Part shown: in pieces, positions 1 through 7,984 of the stretch | Layout: the number at the start of each line of letters is the position of its first letter | Position numbering within the stretch: the stretch's first letter is position 1 | From: Caballeronia fortuita | GTDB lineage: Bacteria; Pseudomonadota; Gammaproteobacteria; Burkholderiales; Burkholderiaceae | Assembly: GCF_001544835.2 (NCBI RefSeq) | Contig: NZ_FCNX02000018.1 | Coordinates: forward strand, 62,001-126,000 | DNA: 64,000 bases | Direction of reading: 5' to 3' | Notes under the pieces: generated by a model | The model's input: the letters and a program-made list of their open reading frames with translations, nothing else | What the model was told of the DNA's origin: nothing | The model's database searches: none | Translations under genes and position numbers: made by a program

Positions 1-1356
1 AAAGATGAGGGCCACCTCCGTGCCATCGGTCAGCGGAAAGTGATGGCCGTAGTCGGCGCCCGCATACGGCTTGGCCATCCGGATCGCGCGGCTCTGCCCG
101 CCCGGACTCCACTCGTCTAGATCGAACGGCATCTTGACGACATACAGGCCCTTCTCCGTCAAGTAGCTGTACTTGTAATGCCCGGGCGAGTCCACTCTGG
201 CCGGAAGAATGCCTTCGATCTTCGGTTGCGCCACCGAGCCGATGCTCGTGCGCCAGCGTCGATCCGCCGGAATCGCGCGGAAGGTCGTCCAGTACGACGA
301 GCTGCGCCCGCCGCCACAGCGAATCGATGTCACAAGCAGCCCGTTCGGTGCATCCTTCGGGTTCACATCGAGTCGCACGACTTCACCCACTTCCAGCGCG
401 AACGGATTGCCTCGTGCCCGATAGGTGATCTGCGTGGCCAGATGCGCCTCGTGACGTCGGCGCGCGATGTCGCGGCCTTCTTCCAGCGTCTCGTAATGCT
501 CGCCCCAGTGGTTATCGACGCCGTCGGTGGTCGGGTCGCCGGGCGCGGCGTTCTGCTCGACCAGCAGCGATACATCCGCCTGCCGATGGTTGTAATCGTT
601 CAGCTGAATCGCTTCGGGCACGCGTTGCGTGATAGTCCTGAGCGAGCGGACGGACTCCGCGCCCGCGCTCTCCAGACCCGAGTGCGACCGCACAGGCAGA
701 ACGCGCTGCTTGCGTGCATACGCGTCCAGATCATCGCCAAAAATGATGACGGCGCGATCCTGTTTCTGTTCGAAGCGAAACCAGATGCCGGCTCCCGCGC
801 ACAGCCGTTGAATGAACGCGAAGGTCGTCTCGTGATACTGGGTGATGTACTCGAATCGCCTGTAATTGCCGCGCAAACCCTTGAAATCGAAATCGACGCC
901 CAATCGATAACCATAATGACGCAGCGTGTCGGTGATGATCTCCACGACGGACTGCTTCTGAAACAAGCGGCTCTTTCGCGCTCTGGCCAAATCCGCGATC
1001 TTCGGCACGAGCGTCACGCGATAACGCGTTTCGTCGGCCGATGACCCGAGGTTCTCGAAACGCTGAATGATTCCGTGCGTCGAATGCTTCGACGGCATCT
1101 TGCTGAAGTCTTTCCATCGGCCGCCGAACATCTTCTCGAGATAACTCTGGTCCGGATCGACCGGCTCGATCGAGAACGTTGCCGGCCGGCCTACGACCTG
1201 ATCCATCGGGATGTCGGCAACCGGACTGGTGAACTCGATGCGGTATTCGTAAAGCTTGCTGATGTCCGCTTGTCCGCTGAAACCAAGGACCGAAATGGGC
1301 GCTGGTTGCGGCTTCAGGGTGAGGCTATACGCCTGAGTCGGTATGACCATCGACAT
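1..1356 (-). CDS. vgrG: Type VI secretion tip protein VgrG (5' part, runs off left edge)
   Basis: VgrG trimers form the spike at the tip of the type VI secretion tube, puncture target membranes and carry effectors. About 452 residues of the N-terminal (gp27-like) part and the start of the gp5/OB region are visible, open to base 1. The protein opens MSMVIPTQAYSLTLKP and reads through to DYGHHFPLTDGTEVALIF at the edge. The first of two close ATGs (1356, not 1350) is chosen because GGGAG lies about 15 bases upstream. No other type VI gene is seen, so it may be an orphan vgrG with effector and adaptor genes beyond the left edge. Any C-terminal toxin extension is out of view. The family call is firm. 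Confidence 0.9.
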   Translation of the reverse strand, partial: MSMVIPTQAYSLTLKPQPAPISVLGFSGQADISKLYEYRIEFTSPVADIPMDQVVGRPATFSIEPVDPDQSYLEKMFGGRWKDFSKMPSKHSTHGIIQRFENLGSSADETRYRVTLVPKIADLARARKSRLFQKQSVVEIITDTLRHYGYRLGVDFDFKGLRGNYRRFEYITQYHETTFAFIQRLCAGAGIWFRFEQKQDRAVIIFGDDLDAYARKQRVLPVRSHSGLESAGAESVRSLRTITQRVPEAIQLNDYNHRQADVSLLVEQNAAPGDPTTDGVDNHWGEHYETLEEGRDIARRRHEAHLATQITYRARGNPFALEVGEVVRLDVNPKDAPNGLLVTSIRCGGGRSSSYWTTFRAIPADRRWRTSIGSVAQPKIEGILPARVDSPGHYKYSYLTEKGLYVVKMPFDLDEWSPGGQSRAIRMAKPYAGADYGHHFPLTDGTEVALIF

Positions 1357-1409
1357 GCGAAAAGAGAACTCCCTAGGATTGTGCTGTGCGGTTTGCAGAT
1401 AAACCGACC

Positions 1410-1469
1410 TGGTCGAATGTGGATTCCGACGCGCGATGCATCGGTTTTTCAGCGTCCGACATTCGACCA
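1410..1469. repeat. Inverted repeat upstream of vgrG
   Basis: Arms TGGTCGAATGT (1410-1420) and ACATTCGACCA (1459-1469) are perfect 11-base reverse complements separated by 38 bases. They lie 54-113 bases upstream of the vgrG start. This could be a paired operator or a stem-loop in the leader. The rest of the 1357-1641 gap shows no gene. Confidence 0.55.
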
Positions 1470-1599
1470 ACACGCGCGATCTTTACATACAAAATCGCTG
1501 CCTAGAGGCATCTATATATCGCAGTCCAAACCTTGATCTATGTTACTTGTGCTAAATCATTTACTTAAACCAATTTGACGATTCGCTTTTCAGAGTCGT

Positions 1600-1618
1600 C
1601 TTAGACTTCTTGTCTAAG
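1600..1618 (-). terminator. Hairpin downstream of the nitrile hydratase operon
   Basis: Arms CTTAGAC (1600-1606) and GTCTAAG (1612-1618) form a perfect 7-base stem with a 5-base loop, 24 bases past the stop of the accessory gene. There is no T-run after it on the minus strand, so it may be an RNA-stabilising or factor-assisted 3' end rather than a classical intrinsic terminator. Confidence 0.35.
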
Positions 1619-1641
1619 TCGAAGCTGGCCTTCAAACTCCA

Positions 1642-2457
1642 TCACTCGGACAACGAGCGTGATGCGACATTTACCCGCAACTCCGGCACACCCCCACGCT
1701 CGACGAACACGACAGCGTTCTGCTCAAATTCCGACATCAACGCATCGGCGAGTTCTTCCGTCGCGCCGAGCACGAAGAGACTGGCCTCGGCGCTCCAGAC
1801 ATCGAGCGGATCGATGCCCTCGCCCGGCAGCGCGCGCAAACCCATCTCTGCGACCCGCGCAATCAACACCCGCTGACGCGCCGCATTCTCCTCGGGCGTC
1901 AACACGCGGCCGAACGGATTGAACGTCGTGACAAACACCGCGCTCTCGACCCCGTGCGTCTCCAGCAACGCAAGCACATCGCGATTCTCGACGCCAATCT
2001 TCATCTCGATGCAAGGCTGCGCATCGATGCGATAAATCGCCGCACGATACACGTCGAGCGTCGCGGCGGGCAGTCCGTGCGTGCGCTCGAGAACGATCGG
2101 CTGGCCATGCGGCGTGGCGTGCGCGGCCTCGTCCCATTCGACGCGACGGCGCGCGAGCAGCGCCTCGCTCACGCAGCCTTTCTCGGTCGCGATGCGCTCC
2201 AGCGCACTCAGCCAGTGCGCGTAATAGGTATCGCCGCGATCGGGATCGCCCGCCGCCTGCGCATCCTCGATCGCGACGCTCAGCGCATGCGCCCACTCCT
2301 TCCACGTGAACACGCCGCGCTCGTACAACGCCAGCGTCATCGCGAACGCCTGCGCTTCCCAGGGCGCGCGAAACACCGGACCATCGTCGTCGAAAGGCAA
2401 CTCGGGCAACGCCGCTCGCAGTTCGTGCAGCTTCGGTCGTTTATCGGTCGATGTCAT
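1642..2457 (-). CDS. Nitrile hydratase accessory protein fused to a DUF3293 domain
   Basis: This 271-residue protein joins two families. Residues 1-122 match the nitrile hydratase accessory (activator) family, which resembles the N-terminus of the beta subunit and helps load metal and mature the alpha subunit. Residues about 135-265 match DUF3293, seen as FVTTFNPFGR, then TPEENAARQ, GEGIDP and EQNAVVFV. The frame is continuous across the junction. The ATG at 2457 overlaps the stop of the beta-subunit gene as ATGA, so translation is coupled. Stand-alone accessory proteins are usually about 100-150 residues, so the DUF3293 half is extra. Its role is unknown. The two domain calls are firm; any role for the second half in maturation is inference. 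Confidence 0.85.
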   Translation of the reverse strand: MTSTDKRPKLHELRAALPELPFDDDGPVFRAPWEAQAFAMTLALYERGVFTWKEWAHALSVAIEDAQAAGDPDRGDTYYAHWLSALERIATEKGCVSEALLARRRVEWDEAAHATPHGQPIVLERTHGLPAATLDVYRAAIYRIDAQPCIEMKIGVENRDVLALLETHGVESAVFVTTFNPFGRVLTPEENAARQRVLIARVAEMGLRALPGEGIDPLDVWSAEASLFVLGATEELADALMSEFEQNAVVFVERGGVPELRVNVASRSLSE

Positions 2458-3116
2458 TCGAAGTACGATTCCCAGCAATCGACACACACCGAAGACGCGG
2501 TCGTGTCCGGTCCCCACAGCGCCTGCGCATCGAAGCGAACGGTGTAGAGCCATTGCGGATGCTCGCCGTGGCCGAGCGCGTTGGTATCGGGAAAAACATG
2601 CGTGCCGCGCACCGCGACGATGCGCCCGGACTTGCCGCGGCAATAGCGCGGCAGGCGCGTGTGCGTCGGCGGATTCATCAGCTTCGTGCGGACTTCATCG
2701 CCGATGGAAAAGCGCGCCGCCGACGTGGCCGGCCGATCGACCGGCGCACCGCGCGCGAGCGCCGCGCTCACGTCCGCCGCCTTCAGCACGCGCACGCCCG
2801 GTTTCGCTGCGGCTTGCGCACGGCCGCTCGCGATTTCTTCCGCGCTCGCGAGACCCTTCGCGATCAACAGTTTCTTCAAGCCCTCGAACCAGATCTCGTA
2901 GTAGCTGCTGCCGAGATACCGCGCGGGCGGCAGGCTTTCGCGCGCCGCGCGTGATGTGTCGATGTTCCATTGCCCCGTCGCGCCCATCGCGAGCGTGACG
3001 GCCAGCACGCGCCGCTCCCATTGCGCGTGAAAAGGCGATGCGCCGGGCGCGTCGCAGGCATCGATCTCGACGGGGCCGAACGCCTGCATGCCGCCCATGT
3101 CGTGCGCCGCGTTCAT
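2454..3116 (-). CDS. nthB: Nitrile hydratase beta subunit
   Basis: The 220-residue beta subunit pairs with alpha to form the enzyme that hydrates nitriles to amides in the cytoplasm. The start MNAAHDMGGM(Q)AFGPV and the C-terminal SH3-like part (FSIGDEVRTK, then RYCRGKSGRIV and DTNALGHGEHPQWLY) are family hallmarks. The ATG at 3116 overlaps the alpha-subunit stop by ATGA, and its own stop overlaps the next gene the same way. Gene order alpha-beta-accessory is the usual one. No amidase to process the amide product is in the window. Confidence 0.93.
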   Translation of the reverse strand: MNAAHDMGGMQAFGPVEIDACDAPGASPFHAQWERRVLAVTLAMGATGQWNIDTSRAARESLPPARYLGSSYYEIWFEGLKKLLIAKGLASAEEIASGRAQAAAKPGVRVLKAADVSAALARGAPVDRPATSAARFSIGDEVRTKLMNPPTHTRLPRYCRGKSGRIVAVRGTHVFPDTNALGHGEHPQWLYTVRFDAQALWGPDTTASSVCVDCWESYFE

Positions 3117-3763
3117 ATCGATGCTCCCGCTGTATTCGACGGCGCGAGCGCGAGGCCCGTGCCGATCATCGAGTCGCGCGTGACGAGTTCGGCGAGCGCG
3201 TCTTCGTCGAGATGATCGGAGCCTGCGGGACGCATCGGCACGACGAGATAGCGCACTTCGGCGGTCGAATCCCATACGCGCAACTCGACGTGTTCCGGCA
3301 ACGCGACGCCGAAGTCTTGCAGCACGCCGCGCGGATCGATCACCGCGCGCGAACGATACGGCGCCGACTTGTACCAGACCGGCGGCAGGCCGAGCACCGA
3401 CCACGGATAGCACGAGCACAGCGTGCAGACAACCATGTTATGTATGTGATCCGTGTTCTCGAGCGCGACCATGTGCTCGCCCTGCCGTCCAGTGAATCCA
3501 AGCGATGCGATGGCGGCGGTGGCGTCGTCGAAAAGCCGTGCGCGAAACGCTGGATCGCACCACGCTTTCGCGACGACGCGCGCCCCATTGCGCGGCCCGA
3601 CCTTGTGCTCGTAGGTCTGGACGAAGACATCGAGCGCCTGCGGATCGATATAGCCCTTCTCGATCAGCAGCGATTCGAGCGCGCGCACGCGCAGATCCAT
3701 CTCCGGCAACTCACTGCCGGCGTGTTCGTGGTCGTGATGATGATGCGGATGTTCGGGGCTCAT
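3113..3763 (-). CDS. nthA: Nitrile hydratase alpha subunit, cobalt type
   Basis: This is the metal-binding catalytic subunit, 216 residues. The claw motif VCTLCSCYPW places Cys113, Cys116 and Cys118. The Thr between the first two cysteines (CTLCSC) is the signature of non-corrin cobalt enzymes; iron enzymes have Ser (CSLCSC). The N-terminus is His-rich (HPHHHHDHEH), which could hold metal. Start chosen at ATG 3763; a GTG at 3793 would add ten residues, and neither has a strong ribosome site. It is the first gene of a three-gene operon. The substrate cannot be read from sequence. No dedicated cobalt transporter is present nearby. Confidence 0.93.
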   Translation of the reverse strand: MSPEHPHHHHDHEHAGSELPEMDLRVRALESLLIEKGYIDPQALDVFVQTYEHKVGPRNGARVVAKAWCDPAFRARLFDDATAAIASLGFTGRQGEHMVALENTDHIHNMVVCTLCSCYPWSVLGLPPVWYKSAPYRSRAVIDPRGVLQDFGVALPEHVELRVWDSTAEVRYLVVPMRPAGSDHLDEDALAELVTRDSMIGTGLALAPSNTAGASI

Positions 3764-3866
3764 GAGCGGGCTCGCGCGTGGCACAGACGTCACACGTTAC
3801 CGGAGCGCGCGCACACGTGCAAACGCCGCCTATACTGGATTCAGCGTCTCATGCGAGGAGGATGTC

Positions 3867-4061
3867 ATGACACGCAAGTACATCGATTGCCGCGAGTTCC
3901 CGAGCGACACGAATTGCAGCGTCGCCCTGTCCGCCGACACCGAAGACGAACTGCTCGAAGCGGCCGTGCAGCACGCCGTCGCGGTTCATCAGCACACGGA
4001 CTCGCCCGAGTTGCGCTCGCAACTGAAGACCCTGTTCCGCGACGGCACGCCGCCCGCCTGA
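3867..4061 (+). CDS. DUF1059 family small protein
   Basis: A 64-residue protein beginning MTRKYIDCREFPSDTNCSVAL, with the DUF1059 pattern of a Tyr-x-Asp-Cys N-terminus followed by a helix rich in acidic residues and His (EDELLEAAVQHAVAVH). The family is small, cytoplasmic and of unknown function. A clear GAGGAGG ribosome site lies at 3855-3861. It is divergent from the nitrile hydratase operon with about 100 bases between the starts, so the two may share a control region. Confidence 0.85.
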   Translation: MTRKYIDCREFPSDTNCSVALSADTEDELLEAAVQHAVAVHQHTDSPELRSQLKTLFRDGTPPA

Positions 4062-4079
4062 TCCCCGCGTCGCCGGGGA
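4062..4079. terminator. Weak hairpin between convergent genes
   Basis: TCCCCG (4062-4067) and CGGGGA (4074-4079) form a short stem directly after the DUF1059 stop and before the stop of the convergent GNAT gene. There is no T-run, so its use as a terminator is uncertain. Confidence 0.3.
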
Positions 4080-4080
4080 C

Positions 4081-4974
4081 TCAGCCGAGCTCGAAGCTCG
4101 TCACGCCGAACACATTGCCGAGCGGCACGTCGGGTGCCGCCCGCGTGTACATGCGCGCCGTTTCGAACACGCTCTGCATGTCATGTTCGACAGCGAGCGC
4201 GACCGCCGCCGGGTTGCTTTCGGGCACGTCGAGAAAGACGGTCTCGCCCGGCAGAACGGACACGAGCGCGCGATACAACGCCCGCGCCGTGCTCAGATCG
4301 TCGGCGAAGAGCGGGCCGATCTTGTGCCCCGTGCCGCAGCGGCGGATGACGGCGAGACCGCTGACCGCGTCGCCCTCGAACGCCGCGAGCGCGCGCGCGT
4401 GCGCCTGCGGCTGCGACAGCCACGCGCGCAGAAACGCGGCGCGCTCGCACGCGAACATGCGCGTGTCGTAGCGAAGCAAGAGGTCGAAGGGTATGTTCCG
4501 CGCATCGGTGACGGTGATGGCATCGGCGCCGTCTTCATCGGTCGATGCGACGCCTCGATATCGCACGTTGCGATACGCAAGCACGAAGCCGGACTTGCGA
4601 TAGTTCGGCTGCTGCGCGAGCACGCCGTCGAGCCCGATGTTGCGCGCGCCGAGATAAGTCGTGCCCGCGGTCCACAGGCGCAGACCGAAGCCCTTGCCGC
4701 GCCATTCCGGACGCACGATATAAAGCCCGATGAAACCGAACGCGTCGTCGTAGGCGACCGCGGAGATGCAGCCGACCGGCGCGCCGTCCCATGTGCCGAC
4801 GAAGAATCCGTGCGGATCGGCGGCGAAGAACGCGCGGGCATCGTCGAGGCCGGGGTTCCATCCTTCGATCGCCGCCCAGTCGAGTGCGACTTCGACATCG
4901 CGCGGCGTCATGCGGCGAATCGCGAAGCGGGCGTCTTCAGGCGTGGCGCCGGGCGGACAGGGAACGGACGACAT
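4081..4974 (-). CDS. GNAT family N-acetyltransferase with extra C-terminal GNAT-like domain
   Basis: 297 residues. The N-terminal half (about 17-150) is a GNAT acetyltransferase with the acetyl-CoA pyrophosphate loop RGKGFG at residues 92-97 after the strand IGLYIVRPEW. The C-terminal half (about 155-290) contains RCGTGHKIGPLFADD and FLDVPESNPAA, which resemble the second domain of YitH/HolE-type acetyltransferases. The substrate is unknown. It stands alone on the minus strand, convergent with the DUF1059 gene. Confidence 0.85.
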   Translation of the reverse strand: MSSVPCPPGATPEDARFAIRRMTPRDVEVALDWAAIEGWNPGLDDARAFFAADPHGFFVGTWDGAPVGCISAVAYDDAFGFIGLYIVRPEWRGKGFGLRLWTAGTTYLGARNIGLDGVLAQQPNYRKSGFVLAYRNVRYRGVASTDEDGADAITVTDARNIPFDLLLRYDTRMFACERAAFLRAWLSQPQAHARALAAFEGDAVSGLAVIRRCGTGHKIGPLFADDLSTARALYRALVSVLPGETVFLDVPESNPAAVALAVEHDMQSVFETARMYTRAAPDVPLGNVFGVTSFELG

Positions 4975-5115
4975 GAGCGCGCCTTGTCGAAGTGCGGAGG
5001 CGTCCAGTGTCGCGCGTTTTCGGTGCAGGGAGAAGATGCGGGGAAACTAGGAAACGAAACGAAGAGCGTTGACGAGAAGAGTCAGGACAGCGAGGCGAAC
5101 GTTCGTCCGCCCCGA

Positions 5116-5355
5116 TCAGGAATAGCCCTGACGGCGTTCGCTGCGGCTGAAGCTCTGACGCGAGCGCCAGTCTTCCGAGCGCAAGACATACTCGCCGTCC
5201 TCGCGCGCTTCTTCCTCGGAATCGAAGCCTTCATCGCTATATGCGACAACCTTCATTCCGCCTCCCGCCGCTCGCTCGACGGTGATGCCCCAATGCCAAC
5301 CGTCTTCCTGATTGAAGACGTGCAGCGTCGGTTTCGACGATGTGGTCAGTTCCAT
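5116..5355 (-). CDS. Small conserved hypothetical protein (79 aa)
   Basis: No family recognised. The protein is soluble and acidic in the middle (SDEGFDSEEEAREDGEYV) with a basic, Ser/Arg-rich end. It reads HVFNQEDGWHWGITVERA near the start, which suggests a small beta-sheet followed by a helix. The ATG at 5355 has a GGGAG ribosome site about 8 bases upstream. Codon use matches its neighbours. It is transcribed on its own. Confidence 0.7.
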   Translation of the reverse strand: MELTTSSKPTLHVFNQEDGWHWGITVERAAGGGMKVVAYSDEGFDSEEEAREDGEYVLRSEDWRSRQSFSRSERRQGYS

Positions 5356-5653
5356 ATGTGCGGCTCCCTCGGACGCCCGTAATGCTTACCGGCCGTCCGG
5401 TGAAACGCTCTTTGCTTACCGGCGTTTGATTATTCGTGTCGATGCTGTTCGGTGCATGATTGATACGGCGGACATGCCGCCCGCCAGAAACAGCATACGC
5501 AATGCGATGCTGCGTTGCAACACAGGGTTTCCCTAAGCGTGGTGAGAATGGCGAATGCTTGACTGGAATTATCAGCAACGTCATGGCTACTACGTGCAAC
5601 GACGTTCATCTCGATTTTTGGAACGTCCTGACGAGCGTAGTGAATTTTTGGTG
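5356..5653. other. Non-coding gap with short repeats
   Basis: No credible gene. Two copies of TGCTTACCGGC occur at about 5382 and 5413, the first merging into an ACCGG-CCGT-CCGGT dyad. A perfect inverted repeat GACGTTC (5601-5607) / GAACGTC (5621-5627) lies just downstream of the hydrolase stop and could be part of its 3' end. The gap also holds the leader of the 79-residue gene. Confidence 0.45.
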
Positions 5654-6448
5654 TCACACGCTCATTGTGTGATCGTCACGCGCGCGTTCGAGCCCCGCGA
5701 GCCAGACAGCAACGGATTCGCAGGTCCAGTTCGCGTCGTCGTGAGGCAAGTCATGGCCCGCCGCCGGATGCACCGCGTGCGACGCGTGCCATTGTCGTGC
5801 GATACGTGCCGAACACACCGGATCGACGAGCCGATCGGCCGCCGACGACAGCAGCAGCACCGGACAGCGCGGCGCATCGGAACCTGCGCGAAAACGCGCC
5901 GCCGCCGCGAGTTGCCGCAGCGCGTTCGACGCGCTCGCGCCGTGCGTGCGCCGCAAATGCGTCCAGTGCGCGATGTCCGCGTCGCGCGTGTCATCGCGAT
6001 TGGACGTGAGCGCATGGATCAGCGCTTCGCATCGTCCGGCTTGCGTCCATGTCATCGCGATGCGCGCGAGCATCGGCCATGCGGCGGGACGCAAGCGCTC
6101 GGTCATGCGCGCGAACGGCCGCATGCTGGTGTTGATCAGCACAAGCCGCTCGACCTCGCCGGGATAACGCTCGGCCCACGCGGTCGCGACCATCGCGCCG
6201 AGCGACATCGCGAGCACGCGGCACGGTCTGCGAACATTCAGCGCGAAGGCGCGCTCGCGCACGAACTCCATCATCTCGATGACGGAAAGCGGCGCCGCCC
6301 GCGCATGTTCGACGCCATTGCCCGGCAAATCGATGCACACCGCGCGCCCGCCCGCGCCGACGAGCCCGTGCGCGGCGAGCGCGGCATCGAACGCGCCCCA
6401 GTGGCGCGCTTCCCGCGTGAGGCCGCGAAGCAGAATCCACTCGCTCAT
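5654..6448 (-). CDS. Alpha/beta hydrolase
   Basis: 264 residues with an alpha/beta-hydrolase fold and no signal peptide. It has the early strand EWILLRGLTREARHWG, DLPGNG as the oxyanion-side loop, and the nucleophile elbow A-M-S-L-G-A with Ser82. The acid is probably in SSAADRLVDP and the base His in AAGHDLPHDD. The elbow lacks the first glycine of G-x-S-x-G (Ala-Met-Ser-Leu-Gly). The ATG at 6448 overlaps the stop of the M14 peptidase gene (ATGA), so the pair is translationally coupled and probably acts on related substrates. The substrate is unknown. Confidence 0.85.
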   Translation of the reverse strand: MSEWILLRGLTREARHWGAFDAALAAHGLVGAGGRAVCIDLPGNGVEHARAAPLSVIEMMEFVRERAFALNVRRPCRVLAMSLGAMVATAWAERYPGEVERLVLINTSMRPFARMTERLRPAAWPMLARIAMTWTQAGRCEALIHALTSNRDDTRDADIAHWTHLRRTHGASASNALRQLAAAARFRAGSDAPRCPVLLLSSAADRLVDPVCSARIARQWHASHAVHPAAGHDLPHDDANWTCESVAVWLAGLERARDDHTMSV

Positions 6449-7482
6449 GACATGCTCGTGCGCTGCCAGTGCGCGCGCGCCCGGCGCAGCACGTCTTCGC
6501 GAAATTCTCCGCCAGGCAGCCAGCGACGCGACGAATACGCCGCGCGCGTAAGGAAATCGAAAAAATTCGGATGACGCCGCAAGACGCGCCGCGTGCGATG
6601 CGCCTTGATGGGATTGAAGATGCCGAGGCGCGAAAACAGTTGCATCGGGTTCTTGCGAATCCAGCGCCATGAACCGAGTTCGAGCGTCATCGGCAAGAAG
6701 ATGTTGGGTGCGCGCGAGCGGTCGTATGCAAAATCCCACAAATCGCCATGCAGCAGATATTGGTGACTCTGCGGCTCGAACGCGTAGCCATGATGCGGAT
6801 ACGACTCCTCGAACATCGTCTTGAGTAGATACATCTCCGGCAGATGCGCCATTTGCCGCTCGGTGCGCGCATACGGAAACCAGATGCTGTCGTCCCAGCC
6901 GAAGCCCGAGTGGCAATCGAGCGCGAAGCTCAGCGGCCGCGACATCAACTGTTCCTCGACGACGGAAAGCAGCGCCGCGCTCTCCACTTCCATGCGGCCA
7001 TCCGCCGGACCGCGATACCACGGCAGCCACGGCCCGATGCGCTGTCCGCCCGCGAGAAAGGGCACGCGTCCCTCGGCGCTTTGCGGCGCGTTGCGCATCA
7101 GATCGACGCCATTGGGATTCGCGCGCGTGCGTGCGAACATGCCGCCCGGATTGACAATCGGCATGAAGATGAGGCGGATCGCGCGCAATTGATGATGCAG
7201 CGTGTCGTCCCATTCGAGACGGCGCAACAGCGCGCGCATGTATTCGAGCACGAGCTGCGTGCCGATGCATTCGAGCCCATGCACGCCGCCGAAGAAGCCG
7301 ATGGCGGGCGCTTGCGGATCGTCGGAGCCGATCGATGCGGTCCAAATCGGAAACGTGTGCTGGCGCGCGTGGACTTCGCCCATCGTGCGCCACGCGAAGC
7401 GCGTCCCGCCCGCGATGCGGATCGCCCTGAGTTCGTCCATCTCCGGAAAGCTGCTCGCGACGGCAACGCTCGACGTGCTCAT
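6445..7482 (-). CDS. M14 family zinc carboxypeptidase
   Basis: 345 residues. The zinc ligands are visible as His68 and Glu71 in GGVHGLECIG and His191 in FALDCHSGFG. Glu268 in LPMTLELGSW is the likely general base. The fold and motifs fit the succinylglutamate desuccinylase / M14 carboxypeptidase group. No signal peptide is evident, so it is probably cytoplasmic. It is the first gene of a two-gene operon with the alpha/beta hydrolase, joined by an ATGA overlap. The substrate may be a peptide or acyl-amino acid; this is not decided by sequence. Confidence 0.85.
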   Translation of the reverse strand: MSTSSVAVASSFPEMDELRAIRIAGGTRFAWRTMGEVHARQHTFPIWTASIGSDDPQAPAIGFFGGVHGLECIGTQLVLEYMRALLRRLEWDDTLHHQLRAIRLIFMPIVNPGGMFARTRANPNGVDLMRNAPQSAEGRVPFLAGGQRIGPWLPWYRGPADGRMEVESAALLSVVEEQLMSRPLSFALDCHSGFGWDDSIWFPYARTERQMAHLPEMYLLKTMFEESYPHHGYAFEPQSHQYLLHGDLWDFAYDRSRAPNIFLPMTLELGSWRWIRKNPMQLFSRLGIFNPIKAHRTRRVLRRHPNFFDFLTRAAYSSRRWLPGGEFREDVLRRARAHWQRTSMS

Positions 7483-7523
7483 GACTGCGGCCTGTTGTGT
7501 CGTGTATTCGTTGGATCAGGCTC

Positions 7524-7562
7524 TTTGGCTCGATGCTTTCAGCTCGCGCTTTTGGCTCGATG
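7524..7562. repeat. Direct repeat TTTGGCTCGATG
   Basis: Two exact copies of a 12-mer at 7524-7535 and 7551-7562, 27 bases apart, lie just upstream of the M14 gene start. They could be regulator half-sites or chance duplication. Nothing else is seen in the 7483-7721 gap except leader sequence of the DUF4148 gene. Confidence 0.4.
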
Positions 7563-7721
7563 ATGCGCCGGAATTCCCCGCCCGAAACGATCGAGTATAG
7601 GGTGCTTCGTCAGTACACGGCAGATCGAATGTGACGCAGCGCGCGAACGAACGGCTTGTGCGCGTTTTCGTTCTGTCACCTAGAATGAAATGACCGCGCA
7701 AAGCGGCATGAGGTCTTCGTC

Positions 7722-7973
7722 ATGACATCCATTTCACGCATTGTCCTCGGCGCGCTCGCTTTGTGCTGCGCGGCGTCCGCGCTCGCACAAACGCAAGCGC
7801 AAACCACCGATCCGAACGCGCCCAAAACGCGCGCTCAGGTCAAGCAGGAATTTTTGCTCTGGCGCTCGGTTGGCTACGATCCGAATGACTGGCTGAACTA
7901 TCCCGACAATGCGATCCGCGCGAGCCGCATCATCGCGCAACGGCAGGCTCGCGGCGAAACCGCCGTTCAATAA
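7722..7973 (+). CDS. DUF4148 domain exported protein
   Basis: 83 residues. The first 22 form a signal peptide (MTSISRIVLGALALCCAAS, then ALAQ). The mature part has the DUF4148 core KTRAQVKQEFLLWRSVGYDP followed by LNYPDNAIRASRII. DUF4148 proteins are small periplasmic proteins that are abundant in Burkholderia; their function is not established. A second member is at 40805-41131. Confidence 0.88.
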   Translation: MTSISRIVLGALALCCAASALAQTQAQTTDPNAPKTRAQVKQEFLLWRSVGYDPNDWLNYPDNAIRASRIIAQRQARGETAVQ

Positions 7974-7984
7974 CCGCGCATTCG

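Noticed and set aside
5654..7393. A 579-codon frame containing the alpha/beta hydrolase
   Set aside because: Only the last 264 codons make sense; the first part is a shadow of the M14 gene, and an ATGA overlap marks the true start.
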